Below, in pieces: positions 1 to 12,000 of a DNA stretch of 64,000 nt. Position 1 is the stretch's first letter. Each line of letters starts with the position of its first letter. The notes under the pieces were generated by a model. That model was not told the DNA's origin and did no database searches. It worked only from the letters and a program-made list of their open reading frames with translations. This DNA comes from Alentia gelatinosa (taxonomy: Eukaryota; Annelida; Polychaeta; Phyllodocida; Polynoidae). A program made the position numbers and the translations under genes. Where the stretch lies: the NCBI GenBank assembly GCA_950022655.1, contig OX465581.1:35745300-35809299 (forward strand), in the 5' to 3' direction.

Positions 1-575
1 CACTAGGATAAACAGATAAGACCTCCTAGGTTCTTCCTGCATGAATATGTATTTTCTGGCCCTTCATAAATTAGAACCTCGCTCAATGAACTGACCATGG
101 CAGAATATCTCTGGGGCTAGATGAGCCAGCCTATCCATAAGTGGTGGACGGAAGATTGTAATAACATCTTTGAAAATAGAGAAACAAATACCAGGTTATC
201 AGTGAAAAAGGTGATAAAAATTAAGAGGCCAAATACAGAAAAATTTAGAAAATCTCCACTCTTGATTGGTGCAAAAATGTGGAATAAAATTTCTAGAGAA
301 ACACAAAACGTGCCGAGGGGTAGTACTTTCAAAGCCAGAGTAAAGGAAGAGCTCATAGGAGTAGACTTACAAGACTACAGTTAAGTTAGTTAAGTGGATC
401 ATAAGATCATATCTCTATCAGCATGATGACAAAACTGTATTGGCTGTGCTGTGACTTGTTTTGTACTGTCTTTTGTGATGAATATCAGCTTTACTGACTA
501 TTATATGGAAGAACGCCCTAGCGGCGAATATGATATGTCCTATGTATATCTATGTATCTACTGAATAAAAAAAAA
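1..575 (+). mobile_element. 3' end of an L2/CR1-like non-LTR retrotransposon
   Basis: The reading frame 121-384 carries TRLSVKKVIKIKRPNTEKF and SPLLIGAKMWNKISRE followed by FKARVKEELI. This is the typical extreme C-terminus of L2/CR1/Crack-type polyproteins (G-x-x-x-W-N-x-L plus FK-x-x-x-K). After the stop comes a ~190-base 3' UTR ending in an A-rich tract near 567. The 5' part lies outside the window, so completeness cannot be judged. Confidence 0.6.
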
Positions 576-990
576 GAAAAAATGGGGATGGATCCGGCTG
601 ATGATGGTGCATATCCCCAAGGTGCTTGAGGATTCTCGGGAATACTCCTTTGACCAGCTGCGTAGATGGTCCAAGGAGTGTCGTTGTCATGCACGCACCT
701 GGGTTGGCTAAGTGCTTCAGGCAGGAACAAAAGGCCAGATAGGCAGGTAGAAAAGCAGGAACTCACCTAGGTAAATTGTTTAATCAAGGGGCATGTATAC
801 ACCCCACTGGCCATCTGGACCAAGGCCAGAAACAATTTCCCATCTGCGAGTGTCTTTTCAACCTGTCATCGTACCACTGACTGGAGATACTGCCAAGTGG
901 CGGCACTACTCGAATGATAGCAGCAGCCCCAACGCAAGGCGACACTGCAGATGAACTATCCCAGGCCTATCTGCTACAGCTGCTACTCCA

Positions 991-1293
991 GTGGCTGTAG
1001 TGAAGCCCCCACAATGGATCAGCCATGAGGAGTTTGGTGATACTATAAAAGGAAAATGGCCTTGCCCCCGTCAAGGCCCATGGCAGGCACATCAGTTAAA
1101 CATACAGGCCTATATAAAAGGACGCAAATCAGGACTCCCTAACTACGCGAGTGCCAGGATACCCCTCTCATCAGGCCTCAAAATCATCACCCGATACCAT
1201 GATCTTCAATGGCTGGACTTCCTGGAGTTTGGCTGGCCTTCAGGCTACACCCGTCAGACCCTCCTGACCCCAAACGACAGAAATCACGCCTGA
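991..1293 (+). mobile_element. possible DIRS-type (tyrosine-recombinase) retroelement fragment
   Basis: A 100-codon frame contains GLPNYASARIPLSSGL, then YHDLQWLDFLEFGWPSGYT and NDRNH. That resembles the conserved segment preceding reverse transcriptase in DIRS/Ngaro-like polyproteins of marine invertebrates. It ends in a stop; the following 600 bases hold broken frames with no motif I can name. A truncated relic, recognised from memory of the family. Confidence 0.45.
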
Positions 1294-1952
1294 GCTACAG
1301 GTCAACTGGAGGCGGTCAGGGACTAAGTCTGGAAGGAGCTCAGGCAGACCTCAACTTGTTTACGGTATTGGCAGCTCACTGTAATGACCCCTCCACCATC
1401 ACACCCTCAACAACAGTCTATCCGCTCTGGGTGGTCCAACCAAAAGGGGGCAACGCAATCGTTACGGACGGCAGCTACTGTGCGCAAGCAACGACCACCA
1501 GATGGTTTCTGTACACCTCCAAGTCTGTGGTGTCCTCATAGGATACGCCACCTTTGAGCACCATGCAGCAGTAGTGAGGGAGCTCTGGCTTTCACTAGCA
1601 GGTAATTATATTGACCTCAAACTTAGCCAGGCATCGGATCAGGAACTATGCCTCCCATATGCAGCGGCTCGTGACTTAGTATCTGTTTTAGCAGGGGCTT
1701 GGGCCTCGGGCCTAGCCATGGAAATGGACATAGCTCTCATGTCAACTCATGTCCCATCAACGTTACTCTCACGGATATGTAAACCCTCTTTACAAGTACG
1801 ATGCTACTTCACCAACTGATGAAGACCTCTCCCAGAGGAGTGACCTCGGGTTCTACTAAATAGAACAAGAGCCATCAGGCGAGTAGGTTCATCAACTTTG
1901 TAGCCTGGTACTGCACTGGTCCCTTATAAACATCTCCCCACAAGGTTGGCCT

Positions 1953-2200
1953 CGCACCCCTCTCATAAGATCTCACACTCTCTAAGTGGTATTCTGTACA
2001 AGGTTCTCACTACGCTCTAACAAACTAGGCTTAGAGCCTTGAGAATCCACTGGCCTGCCTCCTGTGCTAAACACGTACATCAGATTCCTATAATGATGCC
2101 ACCTAGCGGGAATACTGTGTACTTGGCGCCCTAGTGGCTTTGTTTGGACTTGAATACAGAATACCACTTAGAGAGTGTGAGATCTTATGAGAGGGGTGCG
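1953..2200. repeat. perfect 46-bp inverted repeat with 156-bp loop
   Basis: Bases 1953-1998 are the exact reverse complement of 2155-2200 (arm begins CGCACCCCTCTCATAAGATC). The absence of mismatches contrasts with the decayed surroundings and suggests recent origin, as a foldback insertion or inverted duplication. No coding frame inside is convincing. Confidence 0.85.
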
Positions 2201-3124
2201 CTTCTATGCTCAGAACCTGCCAACTCCCTGGCAGCTACTACATCCCGCCTAAATTGCATATCAGGTGCACACGCCTGGATCACAGCTCACGGAGGAGCCT
2301 CAGACTCATTCTCTGGCTCGCTAGGTCAGGTCATCTAAGGAGCAGCTCACATCAGCAACCATGTCAGTGACAAGGTGCCCCCCTTGACTGCTCCCCTCAT
2401 CTCAGCCCTGGTGGACCTCACAGATGCCGCTAGAGCCTCAGGCCGAGTGCTCCTGCCTACAACTGCGACAATGCCTCGAAGCTAGAACCTCCTCTCACCC
2501 TCAGCCTTAGTGTCCAGTCCCCATACCCTCTTGTGAAGAGACATCCAGCAGAGGGGCAGGGGCCTCAGGGTAGGAATCACCTCATCCAAAACCATCAGGG
2601 ATGTGACTCAATCTGTGACCCTCCTTGGAGCTCCTAAGGGAACCCATACTTGCCTGGTGCAGGCTTGGAGTCATTACAGAGAGTCAAGCCCTACTCCTCC
2701 CTGGGCTCCAGCATTGTTGATAGTTTTAAAAGAACGACATACCGGCTCTGAGACGCTATTTGATCCACAGCCTGAGGAGAGGTGCCGACCAGGATGCCGC
2801 CAACACACGAGGTATTAACCTCCACCATAGATTATGGCACCTGGAAAAGGAAGTCAGGCCCTTAAGTGTACATCACCACAACCCCAACTATACAGGCAAT
2901 ATTCCATCCACCCTCATGCCGAAACTGGCTCAGAACTGACTTCATATTTTATTGATACATGTGACTACCTTGATAGTATCCGTTTTTCTCCTTTGATAAA
3001 TGTGTCTTAGGTAATTTCTTGTGTTGATTTTGTTTGTTTGTTTGGTTCTTTTACACCACGAGGTTGGTGATCAAATCTATGTGATGAATTCAGGTAGAAA
3101 TCTCACCCCTACACATTTACCGAA

Positions 3125-3265
3125 GCGAGAGTTCTTTTAATAACATTAAATCTACCACTCCTGGGGATAGGACCCGAACCCACAAAGTCCTACAACCTTG
3201 GGACAAAGTCCTACAACCTTTGGGTTACAAGTCCAGTGCTCTAACCACTGAGCTATTTTGTGTCT
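3125..3265 (-). repeat. tRNA-derived SINE head (tRNA-Thr-like), not a functional tRNA
   Basis: On the minus strand an A box (TAGCTCAGTGGTTAGAGC) and B box (GGGTTCGGGTCC) flank an ACTTGTAAC anticodon-loop-like segment (TGT, Thr). The region after the anticodon loop is interrupted by a ~21-bp tandem duplication (plus-strand 3182-3202 and 3203-3224), and no acceptor stem closes. It is therefore a tRNA-derived retroposon fragment. Confidence 0.65.
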
Positions 3266-3479
3266 CTGATTACTACAGGGCCACTGTATATTGGAACGGG
3301 CCTTTGCTTTCTTCAATATTGTCAGGTTGTCTTTCCTAAAATTCTGGTTGATGGACTGTACAATAGTTAATTTAACATGTACTGTTCCAGATGTTCTGCC
3401 AACATTTTTTGCAAATGCTCATTAGCTATTGGTTTCATTTTGTCTGCCCAATGCTCTCTTGGCTGCATAGTCTATTCAT

Positions 3480-4860
3480 TGCCCTCAATACAATTGCAAT
3501 ATGGCTAGATGGCCAGCCTAAGTCCACCTCTTTGCATGCTCTCTTAGGATGTATGGCATTATCTGGTGTCCCTAATGGGATGTCCTGGGATGTGATTGTC
3601 AATGGTCTGCAAACAGGATTTTGATTCAGAAAGAATTATGAACTTCCCATGTTTTGATACCATCATCCAGATCAGGGAATGTAGAATTGCATTTGTCTTA
3701 TTGTGAAGTTACTACTTCTGCCATGAAGGGCCATTACCAGGTTTCCATTGGGTATGTTATAGGCAAAACCAGTGTGAATTCCGTCCTTTGATCCATCTGT
3801 GTAGACAGGCACACATCTTTAAAAATGTTCCCATACACTACCAGAGGTGTCAGGGTTTTTTTTGCAAGGTCCCGTAGGACCGAGGGTGCTTCCACATTCA
3901 AGATAGGGGTGTCATGGGATTCTTCCACCTGTATTCTGCACATTGGTATGCCATCTTCCCTGCAGAGACCCCTTACTCTAACTAGGAAGGGTTTAATCAC
4001 ATTTGGTTTGTCTCTGTAGATGAAGCTGTTTCCCTTTAATAGTAAGGGGTATGCTGGATTTCTTGGGTTTGATCTCACCTTTATTGCACAATGTACAGCT
4101 CATTTCTCTCACTGCAAATGGAGCATAATGATCCTGCTTCTATAAGTAGGCTTGCTACAGGTGTGGTTCTGAATGCAACAAGGCAAATTCATAGGGCCTG
4201 GTTCTGATTTGGGCTCAACCAGTCCAGATAAGACTTCAACACTAAAGCATAAACTATGGATCCACAATCCAGCCACATATTTATGTATGTTTTGTAGTCT
4301 TTGGAGGATTTTACTGTTGGATTCCCAAGGTTCATAGTATTTTGTCATTTTCATCTTAGGTATTCAACTCGTGATTTGAATGACAGTATCCTATCAACAC
4401 CAGTCTGAGTAATTTGACTTCCTGCTAGACTGTCAGTTTCTTGTTCTGGAGGTAAGGTAAAAGTTTTTCCCTGAATCCTCAACTGCAAAATAAATGTTTC
4501 AAAAAATTTGAACCCATTCTGGTCACTCCTGAATTGCAATCTGTTGAATGTTTGCTGCAGTATCCTTTCTACAACAGGCATATGGCTGCCTTTGTAGCAG
4601 ATCATCTACATGCATACAGCAGATAATATCTAGATGCTATTGTTGTGCTGTGCCATTAATCTTGATGCCAAAACGTGTGACGGAGAGGACATACCCTTGA
4701 GGTACGCCTATTTCCTGTGATGATGCAGATCCGACACACATTGAATGTCCTTTATTGGCAAACCCTTCTCATACCCACCTTCCAACCATACTAGGTGGTC
4801 TGTCATAGTTTGTGCCTTGTGGAAATCATACTGATTTATATCATTAACTATCTCTGTTTT
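3480..4860 (-). mobile_element. decayed jockey-like non-LTR retrotransposon (RT and RNase H)
   Basis: Read on the minus strand in several frames: NQYDFHKAQTMTDHLVWLE (RT), a GVPQG-like block, an HVDDLL catalytic-box relic near 4600, SHMPVVERILQQTFNRLQ and QNGFKF, then SNPRNPAYP, NVIKPFLVRVRGLCREDGI, and an RNase H-like SDSKSCLQTIDNHIPG near 3600. Frameshifts, stops and an internal deletion make it a pseudogene. Confidence 0.75.
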
Positions 4861-4869
4861 ACACAAGAA

Positions 4870-5620
4870 TGAAATACTAGTTTAATGAATTGGAAATGAA
4901 AAAAAATTTTAACCTCGTCAACAATCATGTGGAAAAATTCGGATAACTGCCATCTCTAATATATGAGATATTGATAAGTCAATTAGCTGTTGATTTATTT
5001 TTCATGTTTTGAGCATTTGGAAAATATTTGACATTTGAAACACCTATTTTCCATGTAAGCATTCTATTTATATAGCGATCCACACACCCATACTGTTAGA
5101 TAGCGACCATACCTGTATGGGATGGTCTAGCTGCTAACTAATAATGAACCCATCCACACCGCCGGACCCATAGTAAAAACACCCTACAGAATTAGTTTAC
5201 ACCAGACGATATCATAAGTATTGTTCAAATAAAATAAAGTTTGAATAAATAACCTACATTCATTTCTACAAATTTTCTTTATTTGCAAAGGTTTAATGAG
5301 TGAGGCAGTACAGAAAGATTGTCATCCCCATTGATAATATCTATATTTACACAATTGTATCTATCACACATCGGTGTATCTTCAACAGTGTTAATAAATA
5401 CTTTAACAATATTAGTCCCACTGATATCATTCTCTTGATGAAAATCATAGGTTTTTTTCATTTTAATCTATTGAAAGACTTTGACAAACAAAACAACTAA
5501 AAAATACATAATTTGAGCAGAATGTTTTAACATTTCATCCCAGTTGGATTTTTCCCAATTTGTATTCACCATTTTCTACACTAATTTAAACACGAGGGAG
5601 TTACTTCATCTATCTATTAC
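4870..5620. other. AT-rich spacer, no gene recognised
   Basis: Short frames only, with no motif. It probably includes the RAD52 transcript end (AATAAA near 5280, minus strand). Confidence 0.4.
5278..5283 (-). terminator. candidate RAD52 polyadenylation signal
   Basis: AATAAA on the minus strand about 760 bases past the RAD52 stop, beyond a family B MITE that would lie in the 3' UTR. No stronger signal was noticed in between. The region is AT-rich, so chance is possible. Confidence 0.25.
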
Positions 5621-5624
5621 TATA

Positions 5625-5862
5625 ATATCAGGGGTGTTAGTTCGGATCAGTTGGTTTTTCATGTGGAATATACTGCCTAGACTGAGAAAACATGGAAAAC
5701 ACATCAATATTGGGCATGGAATAGGACTGAGGGTGTGCGGGGAGGTTAAAACCACTGTTTTATTGTTAACTTATACTATAATAATTTCACAAACTGGATA
5801 TGAATACAAGGATTTCCATGGAGAAGTGGAAAACTGCCATCTCTGTCATCATTTGCCAGGTA
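5625..5862 (-). repeat. family B MITE, reverse orientation
   Basis: Family B reads, in its forward sense, GATGGCAGTTTTCCACTTTT at one end and CCTGACCCCAACTGACATCC at the other, so the ends are weak inverted repeats around (A/G)GGGATGNCAGTT. Internal landmarks are TGAGCCTCATTCACGCCAAT, CCTCCCCACACACCCTCAGC, CCATGGCCAACATTGATGTG and TCTCTGAGGCAGTAAATTCC. This copy lies in the RAD52 3' flank. Confidence 0.75.
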
Positions 5863-6043
5863 GAACACTCGAAATCAGGATTTATGGAAATTGATTCATA
5901 TGTATTTTTGTTTTCACACTCCCTCCCCATCATAGGTTTCCGGAATTTACTAATACGATTACGCATCAATACTGGATAGTTGGACTACGATGTTGATACG
6001 ATGTTGCAATAACGCCACCTAGTGTTAAATCTCGACAGCTAAC

Positions 6044-6081
6044 CTATATATCAACTCGCCTTCGTTTTTGCCCAAGATTAT
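6044..6081 (-). CDS. RAD52: RAD52 last coding exon 11 (aa 403-414 and stop)
   Basis: Acceptor TTTTGTGTTTGCAG. The phase completes the split Asp codon and gives [12 protein letters not shown] then TAG. The basic cluster at the extreme C-terminus parallels human KKRKYDPS, a nuclear localisation signal. A competing acceptor near 6350 would give only three residues before a stop and no NLS. Confidence 0.75.
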
Positions 6082-9000
6082 CTGCAAACACAAAACAGCC
6101 ATTTATTACCAACGTTAAAACATACCTAGACAACTACAATTGTGCCAAATAAAAATCCGAGCTCTGGTTTATATCTTATCCACTATTCAATCTCATTATA
6201 CGATTACTATATTATCTGAACAAGACTTGGTTAGAAATAAATTGGAATTTAAAATATAAAGAAAGATTGATGTTGGAACCGGTAGTAAAATATGAACAGC
6301 GCAGTGGGAAGTGTATATATAGATCGGTTGGGAGATTCATCCACTTTCTGAATATAAAAAAGTCATATTTTGTTGGCACTTTTCAGTGGCCTGTCCAGCG
6401 CCTGTTACTGCCAAGGTTCAGCCACACAGAGCTGAGGTATATATAGACAATAGTCGATAGTTTTGTGGACAGGCGGCCGTAAACCACGAGAGGTTGACGC
6501 ATATAAATACACGAGCGTTAGTGATTGTATTATGCCATTAACCTCGAGTGATATATAGAGCCGCCTGTACAGGAAACCATTTTTTATTGCATTCATCATC
6601 CATCCTCTCGAATAAACTAAACCCAAGAATTACAATTTTAAAGTGCATATCAATAAGGACTATTTCTCTGCTCTATTGCACAAAGGGACTATTTTCCGGT
6701 ATACAATGGATTTGAGTTTATATAAAATGGATTTGAATCCGTATACAATGCTTATGGTATCTGACATTTTTTAAATAATGGGTTGTGGTTCACTGAGTGC
6801 CCATACAGTTTCAATGGGGACTTTGTATACGATGAATGATAAAACTAGATGCGTCCAATGCGTAGACATCGTGAAATTTTGCTAATTATAAATAAAATCT
6901 TTGAAGTTTCGGATATCTGTAATTTATCAGACTACTTGCATCCTAATCTATTAAAAATTCTAAATAAGGACACGACTCACCTGTGATGCTGTCCGACCCT
7001 GCCATCGCTGGCATACTTGCCATGTGCTCCTCCATTTCTAAAGTTTGGTTCCACAGATCTGGGTCATCTAAAAATTATTTTACAATTAAAAAGAGTTTAA
7101 CAAGAGACGTGGATAATGGTAGATTTATTAGAGGGATGCAGGTCATAAGGGTAGACAGCTATGGTGTTTTGGATGCAGCCATCTTGTTATTTCGTTTCGA
7201 TAGAGACAACATTTTTTTATTTCATCATCAAGCATTGTAAAGATGTACAGGCGTCATCTTCATCAGCAGGTTTTGGTGACAGCCTCTAATACCAATTTAG
7301 GTAAGGTCTGTTTACATAAATCAGTCACTTTTATGCTCATTTCTCATTTTTCATATTCCAAAAATGTTAGTTATGTACACCTAATGAAGACTCACTAAGA
7401 GTTGAAACGTTGTATCAAATATCAAAACATCTATCAAAACTGTATATCTGGTTGTTTGCTCACTCTGTGGATATTCCTAACATGTTATCTAATTTTAAAG
7501 GATTACCATAGAGGGGTTTTAGCCTCTTCTCACAATTATCAATAGATTATAGCAACTGATAATGTTGTTGTTCCCTGACTACAGTGACTCTAACTTGCAA
7601 TTTCCTGGCGGATTATGGCGAAATTAGCCATCACTCTGTGGCCATACTGATCATTTAACGAGATTCACTAGCTTTCCGAAAACAAAAAAGATATCAGCAT
7701 ACCTATACAGAACTGCATCGAGAATCGTATAAATAGACAATACTCCACGAGTCTGGATGGGCCGCAATCGTCATCGAGGCGAAGCCGAGTGACGATTATG
7801 GCACAGCCAAACAAGTGGAGTATCGTTTATTTTACGATTCGAGTGTGGTTCTGGATTTATCTTACCCCTTTCTATCGTTTAAATAACATCACAACTTCAG
7901 AATAATCAGAATATACTTAGCAAATCCACTACGCCAGGGCCATGGCGTAGTATTGTAACTTTACCAGGGTGATCGTTGAGTGTATTTTTCTAATGTTATT
8001 CATATGGCTAAACTTGTACGAGGGGTGAGATAAAGTGAGTTCGGCCAGGGACAGGTTGGGGTATGGCTGGGTGCAGCCGATTTTGAGATATTGCTCAATA
8101 TTGATTATTGTTCTTATGACGTAGCAATCTCAACAACAGGAGCAAGTTTGAGTAATTGGGATCTGGATACTTGCATTCCTGTTGTTAAATTGTGTTGGGT
8201 GATGGAAATATTGTTTATTTCGGTGAACATCAAGTTTACCCAAATACATATTTGACGTAACATGACAAAGGATAATCTAAAAAGAGACTGAAGTTTCAAC
8301 ACTACAATAAGAATTGTACATACAGTATTTAGTAGAATCCGAACGAGAGTTGGACTTGGACAATGTTTATGCCACGATGGGCAGGTTGAGTATTACAACA
8401 CGAGGCGTAGCTGAGTGTAGTGAGGAGCAGACCTGACCAGAGTGGCAGACATTGACAAGTCTAACTTGAGCTCGGTTTCGTATTTATCCTACCCCGTCTC
8501 TACGCTTTTGTATTACTAAAAGATAAATATTGACTCAACGACCAACAGAACTTTTTTCATAGTAGCTGACAACCTGGTCTCTGATTGGTCAATTTTTTTA
8601 TTACTCTGTGTTTGAGAAAATAGAGGAAAGGGAACTCATATGGCCAGTAATGAATCACTCACTAAATAGGGGAAGCACGATGGAATAATACTGATAGTTA
8701 AACTTTAAAAATGGATATGCCAACATATAGTGCCTGTATGGATGTTTAACTTTATTGATGAAAGCCTGTAATAAGGCATTTTTCTTACCGAAGTTGTCTT
8801 CGGGCTGTAAAGACTTCCCGTCTTGTTGGTCAGTACGCGAAGGTGCCGCGGCAGGTTGACCGGGGTTCGAGACTTCTGACCCTATCGTAGAACCAGCAAT
8901 GTTCAGATAGTGAATTTTGTTCAAGAGATCACCATACAATATTCAAATTTCAGCCAGTCCCAGGGCAGACGTCGATCATGATATGGTATGTAGCTGAGGT

Positions 9001-12000
9001 TATTCATACATTAAATATTTGATGATGTCAATGGTGTTGCCACCTATGATAGTTGTAGGGGCCCGATAAACATTGTACAAAAACTTGTGTTATTTCTTGG
9101 GAATTACAGTAGAACCCTGCCTAACAGACACCCTGCATAACTTGACAACCCGCACAAGCGGACACCCTGCGTAAGCGGACATTTATTTCGGTACGAAAAG
9201 GCCTAAAACCCTGCATAAGCGGACACCTCAGACGGACACTCTCTGAAATATGGCTGATCAGTGTGGGGACAACACTAGGCATTATCTAGATTAATCTGTT
9301 TTCTGTTGTGTGTGGGAGGGGGATGGGGAGCGGGTAGACTGTCAGCCTGTGTAGGCTGCTGTAGTTGACAGGTAAGAGCATGTATCAGCGTGTGTGTCGG
9401 CCACGACCCGCCCTATCTTTTCTTTTTAGATTTATTATATTGTTTACTCTCGCATTTAGCAAGTTTCTCAGAAACAACCTGATGGCAGCAAATTATGAAA
9501 TGATTACATTATACATCAAGATTGGCTAGCAGCAATTAATACAGTTCTTGAGGTGAGGTATAATGAATGAGATGGTGTTGTATGGTGCTATCCATTGGCA
9601 ATTTCTAACCAGATTTTTTTTTTTTAGGTTGGACCTGGAGGCATTTGTTTTTTAATCAATCGCTTGAACTCCAGTTGCGATGGACTTTTATAGGTAGCTG
9701 TTGGCAATTTCTCCCAGGTGCCTACCCTCCGCCAATAGGCTGATTGATTTACTGTAACTGTCCTTGGACAAGGTAGATTAAACCGTATTTTCTCATCAGT
9801 TTGTGTGCCTATTTTACGCTCATCAACCCAACCAGGTCTGGATCAGAACTTAAACATCCGTAGCAACAACTGCTGATGTCTTCTAACAGCTGGCTCATCC
9901 AATTTATACTTTTCATATAGTGCTCGGTTCGATTGTCCTACAACACCCCGGTTATTAAGCACGATTTTGATTCCTCTTACCATTATTTTATTAAATGCAA
10001 TGATGTCTACTTTCTCTGACACAGAGAAGCCTGTACATACAGTGATTACATACATACAAGTCCAATTGTCTCTCCTACACTCGTGAGGAATGTGTGGAGC
10101 TGTGGGGGTTGTCGCGCGGGCGCGTAAATGCCCAGAGGTAATCTCAACACCGCAAGAAGAGCATCCTTGATTTGTTCCTGGGACTGTAATACTGTTAATG
10201 AGTATGTGACTGCCTTACCACTGACCACTGTACCTGTACAAATATCTATCAATTTATTTATCAATTTATCTATTTTGTGGTGACCTTTCCTATTTCCTTG
10301 TAATTGCTTATTATTTATTATTACACATGTATTTAATAAAGCTTCAATATAGAAAGCATTGTTTGTTTGTACTTTTACTATAGGAATACAGGTTATAGGA
10401 GATTCAGAAGTTTATAACCAGTATAAATCTGAAAAACCCGCATAAGCAGGGTTGTATTGTATAGACACATTCGACGTTTATGTCTATTTATGTGAAAACT
10501 GATTTGGATTGATTTGAATTAGATGAACCGTGTTGAAAATCAAATTACTACACGATGTGCACATTTTCCTCGTTAAATAAAATATTTCATTCAAAACACG
10601 AATACATACCGCTGTAGGTGGTATCGGACTGCCGCCGACGTTGTTGGTACTGCTCCTGAAGCTGACGTTGGCGCTCCTTCCTTTGTTGTCGCTGTTCTTC
10701 TGAACTTCTGAAAATATATTTCAACTTAACTTGATAAAGAAGAACAATAGGTATTCGCTTGAGCCAAAGTAGTGGCCAATGTTAGTGATGAGCTTCTGGC
10801 TGCCACAGTGGTTTCTGCTCAAGTAAAAGGAGAAGGTAAGGTCCCTCTTCCTCCACAGTAATATATCTGCCTCTTCAAATATGTACATGAAGTAGCCAGA
10901 ACAAAGATTTTTAATTCTTATATTTCTAGTGGTTACGATTATCGAAAATACAATGTTTTTGTTTGCAGTCCATTGAGTACTTTCTTTGTATGCGAGTTAT
11001 GACGACTATCGCCTGTCATCAAACGTCGATATAAATCTGGATAAAACGCTTTGAATTGTCGATATCGCCTGTAGAACAAAATTGACGCAGCTGTCGAAGG
11101 CGCTAGTACTCCCTACAGAGGTTTGGTTTGACTTTGTAGCGGAGACTGTGTATGGAGATCTCCAGTCTGGTCGGGTTGCCCTCTATGGCATATTCACCAT
11201 AGCGCCCGGTTGATTGAAGCCATATGCCGGTGGCTGGTGATGGGAAGTCTGGAAAGCCAGAGCTGGTTTATCTAGTAGGGACTCAGAACAAGAAGTATAT
11301 ATTTGATCATTAAAAATGTCTGAACCAAAAATTCTGGTTGATATGTGGTTTGTTTTCAATTTTATCTATTTTGTGATCTAGAATTCTAGAAAAAAAAGCC
11401 GGCAATTACCCAATCCTGTTTATCTCAAATATGATGAAACTTTAGTCCACCATTGATAAAAACACACGGAAAATGATATGCTATTGAATATAAAGACTAT
11501 ACATATCAGGGAATTTAGAAGAATATATTCAAACTTTTTCACGAATTTCCATGAAAGATGGATATGGCAATCAGAATCTGTTATTTTCTGAATTCAATGT
11601 TCAATAAACTGTTTTCGAAACTTGCATCCGGTAGAGGGCTATTTTTCTGATAAAATGGTAACAAACAACACCCATATGCAATAACATGATGTATTTTTCC
11701 CCCAATAGATATTTTCAAACAACTTCACTAATATGTTTCATATCAAAATCTTCCATAATTCCTTTCTGAAAAAAACGTAGGCTCTTGTAAGTAGCAAAAA
11801 AGTAAATTAGGAAAACAGACTGGACATTGAATCTGATAATTGTTGCGAACTCCCGGACCGGCAAATACTTGCCTATATGCCGTAAAATAAAGGCCAGGTC
11901 GGTTTTCCTTTTATTTCACACCTTGAAATATCTAAAATACATAATCAGTTATTGCAAATCGCCATTTAAAATCTAACCTGGCCCGTCCAAGATCAGACAT

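Noticed and set aside
3160..3262. Functional tRNA-Thr gene
   Set aside because: A tandem insertion breaks the cloverleaf and no acceptor stem pairs; a SINE-derived fragment is more likely.
6350..6360. Alternative terminal RAD52 exon after TTATATTCAG near 6350
   Set aside because: Would add three residues then a stop and would lose the basic C-terminus found at 6044-6081.
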